From: Magicicada septendecula
Lineage: Eukaryota; Arthropoda; Insecta; Hemiptera; Cicadidae
Length of the DNA stretch: 64,000 bases
Direction of reading: 5' to 3'
Assembly: GCA_034769895.1 (NCBI GenBank)
Contig: CM068367.1
Location: 314,835,986 to 314,899,985, forward strand
In this document: one piece after another, positions 56,727 through 64,000 of the stretch
Layout: each line of letters opens with the position of its first letter
Numbering within the stretch: position 1 is the stretch's first letter
Made by a program: the position numbers and the translations under genes
Notes under the pieces: generated by a model
Told to the model about the DNA's origin: nothing
Databases searched by the model: none
Seen by the model: the letters and a program-made list of their open reading frames with translations, nothing else

Positions 56727-58369
56727 GATTAATTGCAACATAAAAAAAATCCTACGAAAAAATTGAATTTCAAAATGGTTAACCGTAATCTTACCTGTAA
56801 TTAAGTGTTCATACCAAATCTGGAGAGAAACCTGTTCGAAAACATTTTTATCAATAAGGTATCAAATACAATCAAATACAGCTCTTTAAAAGTGTTTTCT
56901 AAAGCTAAAAATTAGAATTAAAAAAGTTGATTTAAATGTATATGTTTAACTATCATAGTGTATCTAAATGTTTCAATATGCTAACTAGATATTAAATATT
57001 TGTAAAACTCTTTAAATGTTTTGTCTTATAAACTTAACGCAAATAGACTACCTGCGTCTTAACGTTTTTACCGTTTGTAAACAGACAAGATATATGTAGA
57101 ATGAATACAGTATAGATTTAAGAAATACTTAAAAGTATACTTTAAAAAAATATTTTAAAACAAAAACTTAATTTTCATTTATAAACACTCTGAAACTGAA
57201 TTTGTAGTAGTACACGTATTACACGTCACTATTAAAATAATTACCGTAAAATACAAACAATTTGTAGGAGTGGGAAAACTTTTTAAGATTTCACGGGTGC
57301 AAATTCTGAATGGAGGAGTCGCACTTTGAGGATATACCGGTGACTCAAAGGTCTGATATTTGTAACGCAAAAATTGAGCAATCGCAAATTTTACGAAATC
57401 AAACTATGCTGAACGCAAAGAAATGTGTATGTTTTAGAAAGCGGGGAGGTAGTGAAACGCCTGTACCGTTAGGCGGCGTTACATGAAAGAAATTAACTTG
57501 TAAAAAAGCTGTAGAGTATAGCAGTAGGTTAGCAACGCCGGCCTTGGGGCTGACGTCTATAAGGAAAGTAATATTAGGCTAAGTCACGTTTTGGGACATA
57601 ACTATCATAAAATGTATTATTCGCTAGGATATTACGGGTGTTTGCCAATGTTGTAAACTTTAAGTGCATGTAACAATAGATACCGTTATGTTCGAGAGAG
57701 CGATGTAAGAGTGAGATAGATTTTTAAGCACGTGAGACGCGAAAAAACGTTCGGCAAATCGGAGGAAGCGTCATGTGTTACGCGGGAGGTTTTCGCTAAG
57801 GAGATTGGGCGATTTTGTATTTAGCGCTAGTCTAAACCTATGGGATTGTTTTCTATCGAGATTTGGTAAGGGAAATTCAAAGCCTAGTATAAAAATATGA
57901 ATTTGGAGAGAAATCAGGCAGTCTTCTTTTATATCGGCGAAACTACACTGAAGAGACTCGCGTGCGCTGTTTTGCGTTAACTATATAGAAATAAATTTTA
58001 TTAGTAACTTAAAGAATAAAGTAAATTCGCAGCAGTAAACAGAAGTACGGGAACGGACTTGTTCATACAGAACACAAAATAATAACACATTTAGTACTGG
58101 TTAAAGAGACCTTATCTTACATACTATGTATACAAAAAGAAAGTAGCCCAGCTTTGCCCACACACACTATCACACCAATTAAACCCCTTTAAATATTATG
58201 TTACAATTGGAAAATAGTTGGCCTTTATATATTCCCGTCTCGTTTATGTTCAATCACTGTCTCGATGCCGATCCGAACACGTGTTTTGATGCCCGATTTC
58301 ACTGTCCGTATTTCAACTGTTTGCGTTTCGCACTTGCTATACCAGTTTATTACGTCGTTGATTTCACGA
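56727..58369. other. AT-rich stretch, nothing recognised
   Basis: Non-coding as far as visible. A more CpG-rich patch lies at about 57640-57840. Short unassigned ORFs only. Confidence 0.5.
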
Positions 58370-58434
58370 GTCCCGGTCGGTATTAACGATATTGTTGATT
58401 CACTCACATCGTATAAAACAACACCGACCGGGAC
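58370..58434. other. Inverted repeat (hairpin with long loop)
   Basis: GTCCCGGTCGGTAT on the left and ACACCGACCGGGAC on the right pair at 13 of 14 positions around a 37-base loop. It could be a small foldback element or an RNA hairpin at the edge of the CpG-rich block. Confidence 0.6.
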
Positions 58435-58439
58435 GCCGA

Positions 58440-58820
58440 CAAGACTGTAAACGTTTGTTGACGGAGTCTGCTTCTCGTTGACTGTCTAGCGTCTCTGCCT
58501 AATGTAGACTGTTAACGTGGACCGCGAGCGGGAGGAAGCGGCGGTTCACTGCCACCTGATGTTCGTCGTCGTATACTGTGAATTGCTGTGGCGTACTCAC
58601 GCTATGCATGGAACATAGTCGTTATTTGTGTGGTAACCGGGGACGATATTTGCCTCTGCTATACTGATGTCACTAGCAGCGGGCGGGGCTTAAATACATT
58701 TCCTGTAGCTGGCTGGTTGGTGTTACAAACTTTTCGTTCATGCGCCATTTTTTCAGCACCGGTTGAGTTTTCACGGCGTCACTAACAGCGCGCATGCTTG
58801 AGATTTTGAGTACGCGCGTC
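58440..58820. promoter_or_regulatory. CpG-rich block, possible promoter or LTR
   Basis: Around 380 bp with visibly high CpG density in an AT-rich setting, including GGGCGGGGC followed by TTAAATA (about 58680-58697), similar to a GC box and a TATA-like word. No ORF with support starts here. It could be a host promoter, first exon or a solo LTR whose ends I cannot see. Confidence 0.3.
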
Positions 58821-61263
58821 GCCACACATATACAGAGTTCTGAGAAAAATTAGGGTGGCGCGAATTCCTTGCCGCGTTACTCGACAACAACTGCGTCTTA
58901 CTGCTTTGTTTCACCACTGTTTCTTACCACGTGTTCTGTTGTAATGGAAATAACGTTGCCGGAAAATAAAACTTTCACAATAAATTTATAAAATCCCACA
59001 CAAAATGAAATAAATAAAAATGCAAATATCCCATACTGTAATAAACAAAATAACCCAATTTTGGACACGTTACATCTCTGCAGAGCAGCTGGTCACGGCA
59101 AGAGATAACAATATTCGGTACATCACTGTCAGATTAGGTAGAGCCGAAAGGTTAGCACACGCACACATTTTTACATTCACGATTTATTATTCACGGACCC
59201 TCTGACTCATTGACAGGATGTTGCTGCAGGATGCCAGGGTCAGTTTTCCAAATTCCAAAACAAAATTTACTACTAGTTGTAGCCTACTGGTAGAGACATT
59301 TATGCCGCCAGTTCGTTAAAACAATCATAAAGATATGCAATTGCTTTAGTTTTTTACTAATAGCTTAGTTTGTTGCACAAACACGGTAAAAATTTCCATC
59401 AATGTTGGATTTAAAATGTTATTCTTGAAAAAATCCCCCCCAAAAATTCTCAATGCGCAACTTACGCTATGATCCCCCCCGTGGGCACCCCTGAGTAGCA
59501 AAGCAAAACTGATTTTTAGGCCAAATTCAACTTTTACTATGTAATCAAATCCAAAAGGATAAGTTAGATAAAACTGTATAAAATTAACAGAGATTAGTCA
59601 GTTTAGAATAAAGATACTTAATTATAATTATCACAGAAATATATAATAGTAAATGTAATGATCAGAGGATAAAACTGACTTTAATGGAAATGTGTAATAT
59701 AATGCCTAACAGAGGACACAGTACAAATAAAATGTAAATTAATCAGTATCAGTTTGTTGTAACAACAAATTGTTAAAGAGAAAGAATAATGATGTAATAA
59801 GTAATCTTATTTAAGGACAATGTTAACATAAAACGACTTGTAAGCCATTTAATTTATAATTATGTGAATTATAATAAGGCCTATAAGAAATGTCAAAAAA
59901 TGCCAGGTTTAAGCTTAATTGAAACTAAAATAGGTCATGTTAGATATTGATTTATGTAAAATTAGAACAGGAATATTGCTAGGTACTTAACTTAAATTTT
60001 CATGAAATTAAAAAATAATTAAATTATAGCCATTAAATAGAAAAAAATGTCCTATATTTCTATGGGATCAGATCTGGACAAAGACGAACAGCTGATTTCA
60101 GACAATGGAATGGATACCAAAATATTTCTGGAATTACTATATTAAATAACGATTTCATTTAGCAGTTGATTGTTAAACGGGAACCAGAATGGATGGGAAC
60201 GTGCAGAAGGGAGATCTAAAAAATATAATAATTTGAACTAAGTTGAAAGTACCCTACGAAGAGTTACAGAAGAGGTTATAAACATAAAATTAATAATAAT
60301 AACTCAACCAATTAACGAAGTGAAGAACTAGTAAAAAGATAATTAAACACCAAAGACACCAAGAATCATCCGCCATGTTGGAATTTTCAAATTAATACTA
60401 TTCCATTGAACAATGAACTTAGCCATTTCGAACGCTTAATACGACACTAATAATACCGCATTAAACTACCTCTCTGAGCGAAAAAGAACATTACAATTGA
60501 AGAATCCAGAGGAACTACACTATCGCAGAAGAAAATATCACAATTACATTTGGTGAGAGGAAAAAACCAGGAGCCGGCATAGTTGGGTGAAATCCGAAGT
60601 CGATGGCGGCCATGTTTCGAGTTCATCTTGCCAGCAGTACAGTGCCACGGTGAGTCAACAGCTACATGACGTCATACGCAGCCAACTGGTTTGATTTTTA
60701 AATGACATTATTTTCAAATATAATTTTCTTTTACGTAATAGTAATTAAGTATTAATTAATTGTAAGTATAGTATTTTGTAACTTGCCTTTCCCTGACCAT
60801 TTCTACAGCTCAAAGAACCTTGTTAATAAATATTTTAATTTTATATATTTTGTTAGTTGACACAATCGACCTGGGAATTGAGTCTCAGCCGCAGCAATAG
60901 TCGATGCACATAAGATTATCGCATCACTTTTAATAAATGTCATTACTGTTTCTAAATACGAGTTTTCTTAATTATTTGAGTAATTAAATTAATTTATTTC
61001 ATTTTTAATTTAACTTAGAAAATAATAGCTAAAGAAATCGAGAAGAAGAAGAAAAAAAAGGAGCTGAGTTAGAAGTGACTACAAATCGACCCAGCTTTGA
61101 CATAATCTGGATTAACACAATAGAACAAATATTTCTTTACAGAGCCTAGCAAAATAATACACGGAAATAAATTATTATTAATACTTTTAATTAAATAATA
61201 TTAAATAATAAAAACTAATTAAATAATTAAATTAAATAATTAAAATATATAACTTATAAAAAA
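58821..61263. other. AT-rich stretch, nothing recognised
   Basis: About 2.4 kb without a supportable gene. An isolated hAT-like end word GGGCACCCCTG near 59484-59494 has no visible partner. The last 120 bp are built of TTAAATAAT-type words. Confidence 0.5.
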
Positions 61264-62220
61264 TATCGGTATGGAGAACCATACATGACTTCCATATTCT
61301 AAGATTTATATTTAAAATCATTTTCGAAATGAAATATTACCTAAATATTCCCTAAAGACGAAAAGTCTGTCTATGAATCGTTCCTCTGTAAACACGTGCA
61401 GTTACACTGCCCAGCGATCCACAGGAAGGAAATCGCTATCCACGCTGGACACTTTTTCGGCTTGCATGCGTTATGTTGGTATGGGTTAGCCACTTTCCAT
61501 TTAAAAACCGTGCAAATGTAAGAAAATAAACATGAATGAGGCCAAAAATAACGCGAACTCTGTGTGTGTGTGTGTGTGTGTGTGTTCCCTGCCTTTTCAT
61601 TGCGGTAGTCATAATAATAAAATGGAAACGTAAACAGTACATAACTGAGAAAAAAATACATAAATGAAAAAACTATAATTTTATTGCCTGGCAACAAAAT
61701 TATTTTATTTTTAACAATTACCATTGTTTGAAAAAGTTTAAACGAATTTTCAAGTACTTTACTCTTGTCAAAACGTAAAAGGTTGCAGGTTGCAGGTAAA
61801 CTACCCCTTCCCCTTAACCGATCTTCACCAAAATCAAAATTCCTAGAGTCATCTACAATTCACTGACGTATGCAATAAATTATTTGATTATGTTTGAATT
61901 TGCGGCTGTTATCGTTTGCCATAGAAAATACGCTTGATAAAAAAACGTTGCAGGTAAACTACCCCTTCCCCTCAACCGATCTTCACCAAAAACAATAGGT
62001 CTTGAGTACTCTACAAATCAGGGCAGTATGCAGAAAATTATTTGATTCTGTTTGAATTTGCGGCTGCTATCGTTTGCCATAGGAAATACCCTTGTTAAAA
62101 CATAAAACGTTACAGGTAAACTACCCCTTTCCCTTAACCGATCTTCACCAAAAACAGTAGGTCTTGAGAACTCTACAATTCAGGGCTGTATGCGAAACAT
62201 TATTTGATTCTGTTTGAATT
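61264..62220 (+). mobile_element. Helentron-like element, copy D, truncated on the right
   Basis: The left end ATATCGGTATGGAGAACC and ACTTCCATATTCTAAG match copies A and B. A different interior module follows, with a (TG)n tract (61561-61584) and a GCCTGGCAAC word; part of this module (ATTTTATTGCCTGGCAACAA to TACTTTACTCTTG) also occurs in copy A. Three ~163 bp units follow (about 61770-62220) and stop abruptly inside the third. The right end and microsatellite are absent. Confidence 0.6.
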
Positions 62221-62930
62221 TAAATGGAGGACCACAAACTGCAGCTAAGATCATCCAGAAAACACCACCGTAGAGGATCATGAAGAGGACCAGTCGTGGA
62301 CATACCCAATACTCAGGTGACACGGAAGCATAACTTCTGTGGTTATATTTCTTCTAACAACCCAGAGTAAAGACCATATATTTCTCATAAAGACTCATAT
62401 AAATACTGTAAATTGTAACGTAGTAATATGGATAGTTACTGTAACTAAATAATAGTAACCTGAAGATGCTTACAGGTATAACTAAGTCAATAGTAAATTA
62501 AACTATTCTTCAAATATTTCACATAATGTCAAAATAATCTGGAATATCATAAAAATTAGAACCCGGATCCGTGGTATTTAATGTAATATACAGCTGTATG
62601 GTTTTGAGCTTGTCATAATATTGTTTTAAAAAGAATGAAAGCTTTTAGTAATGAATTTATTCATTAAGTAAGAATCATGAATGTTGGTATACAACCTGAT
62701 ATATCACAAACCTTATTTTGAAAGTTGTAATAAAGAGATGTCTTTGCTAAACCCAAGAGAGTGAGTAAATTTACGAAACCTCAGTCAAACTCCTAAACTT
62801 TACAGGTTCCCAATTTGTTGGTAAGTAATCAGTAAATATAATGGCAGCCGGTTTAATTGACAAAGGCCAATTAAACTGGTTCCCCGTGTTATAATGTCAA
62901 GAAGAAGAGACGTTATAAAAAGAGGGGATA
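62221..62930. other. Stretch between Helentron-like end and integrase
   Basis: No RT, RNase H or protease motif is readable upstream of the integrase. Nothing recognised. Confidence 0.45.
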
Positions 62931-63749
62931 ATGATACCAATTACGTCACAAGAAAAGCTGGATAAGGTTTTCCTAGATATCTGCGGGCTATTTCCCCGTA
63001 GTGGCAGACGCCATCGTTATAAATACATCATAATAATGATGGATCATTTCACGAAATTTATAAAATTATACCTGGTTAACCGAGCTACCACTTTGAAGGT
63101 TTTGGGAGTGATCACCACTTACTACATTCCAGAGATAGGAAAATCTGCATCAATAATCACTGACCATGGAACTCAATTTAAGGGAAGGAGGTGGAAAAAT
63201 ACTTTGATCACCTTAGGTATCAAGACGTACATACAAAACATCTGTTTACCACCCCAGTATAATCCTGCGGAAAGGGTGGTGCGAGAGGTCGGGAGGATAT
63301 TGCGAACATACTGTCACCATCAACAAAGAAAATGGCAAGAATACCTGTTAGCCACGGAGGAATTCCTCAATTTAGCACATCATCACGCTATAGGAATCAC
63401 ACCATATTCCGCAATGTATGAGAAACAACCTCCTTGAGAAATACAAGAAATCATTGAATTTCCCATCAATAATGAATATAAATTTAATCAGATAAAGTTT
63501 TACAATAAATTGGCCGAGGACCAGGAAAGGTGGCATAAAAGGTATCAAAGGGCAATTAAGAAGGTGATAAACTACAAAGTTGGAGAAAAAGTATTATTGA
63601 AAAATCGGGAACTACCCAGTACCTTGGAAGGCATTACCAAAAAGTTATTACTGCTGTATACCGGACCATATGTGATTATTAAAGATAATCACATATGTAT
63701 TACCTTTATGTACCTTATGTATCTACACTTATGTATTAAAGGATATTAA
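62931..63749 (+). pseudogene. Ty3/Gypsy-type integrase, one premature stop
   Basis: The frame is open from 62931 with the integrase core: FLDICGLFP (Asp at 62976), YIIIMMDHFTKFIKLY, ASIITDHGTQFKG (Asp at 63162) and NPAERVVREVGRILR (Glu at 63270). Spacing D-x61-D-x35-E is the integrase DDE pattern. A single TGA at 63435-63437 interrupts the frame; it reopens and reads AEDQERWHKRYQRAIKKVIN and KVGEKVLLKNREL, then LLLLYTGPYVIIKD, the C-terminal DNA-binding region. The zinc-binding HHCC domain and all upstream Pol domains are missing. Integrase joins the reverse-transcribed element to host DNA. The start ATG is only the first in the open frame. The fragment may be 5'-truncated, or the rest may have been deleted. 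Confidence 0.9.
63667..63697. other. Perfect 12 bp hairpin at the integrase C-terminus
   Basis: CATATGTGATTA, a seven-base loop, then TAATCACATATG. The homology to integrase ends inside it, and TTATGTA-type words repeat several times after it, which suggests local slippage or a rearrangement. Confidence 0.75.
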
Positions 63750-63828
63750 TTCAAACAAGACAAAGGGCACTTATAATCAATTGTCAATAAAAAAATATTT
63801 AGAGGAGAAATGTTTAACAAAATTTCAA

Positions 63829-63975
63829 AAGGACCGTAAGGACAACTTACAAAAATAACTTGAACGAAATAATTTTGGAAAAAAAAATAATTAACTAAAT
63901 TCTAAAAATCGTAAGGACAAATTACACTAATAATCTGAACGAACTCTTATATAAAAGAATTTTGGAATAAACGGA
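63829..63975 (+). repeat. Two-copy tandem repeat (~75 bp)
   Basis: CGTAAGGACAA(C/A)TTACA, then CTTGAACGAA or TCTGAACGAA, then AATTTTGGAA(T/A)AA, each occur twice about 75 bp apart, just beyond the integrase. Confidence 0.65.
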
Positions 63976-64000
63976 GTACAAATATATAAACTTTCTCAAA

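Noticed and set aside
59484-59494. hAT-like end GGGCACCCCTG
   Set aside because: No left partner or duplicated 8-mer found upstream.

Overview
The window looks like AT-rich, intron- or intergenic-type nuclear DNA from an animal, most probably an arthropod and perhaps an insect. The evidence is the mix of invertebrate transposon families, long dinucleotide and trinucleotide microsatellites, spliceosomal-type signals and the absence of dense gene packing. The species cannot be named from the sequence. No complete host gene is visible. Almost everything recognisable is a mobile element or its remains.

Layout. 0-5 kb: microsatellites, a degenerate ~122 bp tandem repeat and one unassigned ORF. 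5-13 kb: a 2.1 kb hAT element with a perfect 8 bp target duplication (4996-7096), two copies of a hAT-type MITE (8228-8800 and 12266-12698) and several dead LINE 3' ends. 14.7-15.9 kb: a LINE 3' end with a GAA tail lying between two copies of a ~330 bp segment. 18.0-18.6 kb: a GC-rich, broken coding relic that I cannot assign. 20.9-22.3 kb: a 714 bp inverted repeat made of two head-to-head copies of the GIY-YIG end of a Penelope-like element. 24-30 kb: a candidate signal-peptide exon with an RFX-type X-box, a LINE end, and the first of four Helentron-like tandem-repeat elements. 30-33.2 kb: two more hAT MITEs with perfect target duplications, two long TC microsatellites and a LINE endonuclease relic. 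37.9-41.5 kb: a solo LTR, then a 2.6 kb Helentron-like element with twelve ~163 bp repeats and a three-unit higher-order repeat. 43.5-49.4 kb: a LINE reverse-transcriptase relic, a second copy of the signal-peptide exon, two LINE ends, and a solo LTR. 50.4-52.0 kb: a nested stack of Helentron-like end, MITE and LINE. 53.8-56.7 kb: the best-preserved element, a pogo/Tigger transposon with TA target duplication, near-identical TIRs, subterminal repeats and a PHD-finger-bearing transposase broken by only two single-base frameshifts. 58.4-58.8 kb: a CpG-rich island-like stretch. 61.3-63.7 kb: a fourth Helentron-like element followed by a Ty3/Gypsy-type integrase with an intact DD35E triad and one premature stop.

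The elements tell a layered history: a LINE inserted in a MITE, Helentron-like ends next to MITEs and LINEs, and inverted copies inside the repeats. The only hints of host genes are a weak pair of collinear minus-strand segments (24.4 and 17.5 kb; 46.4 and 45.5 kb) that look like diverged duplicates of a small secreted-protein gene, and the CpG-rich stretch at 58.4 kb. All calls come from reading the sequence; no database search was possible.
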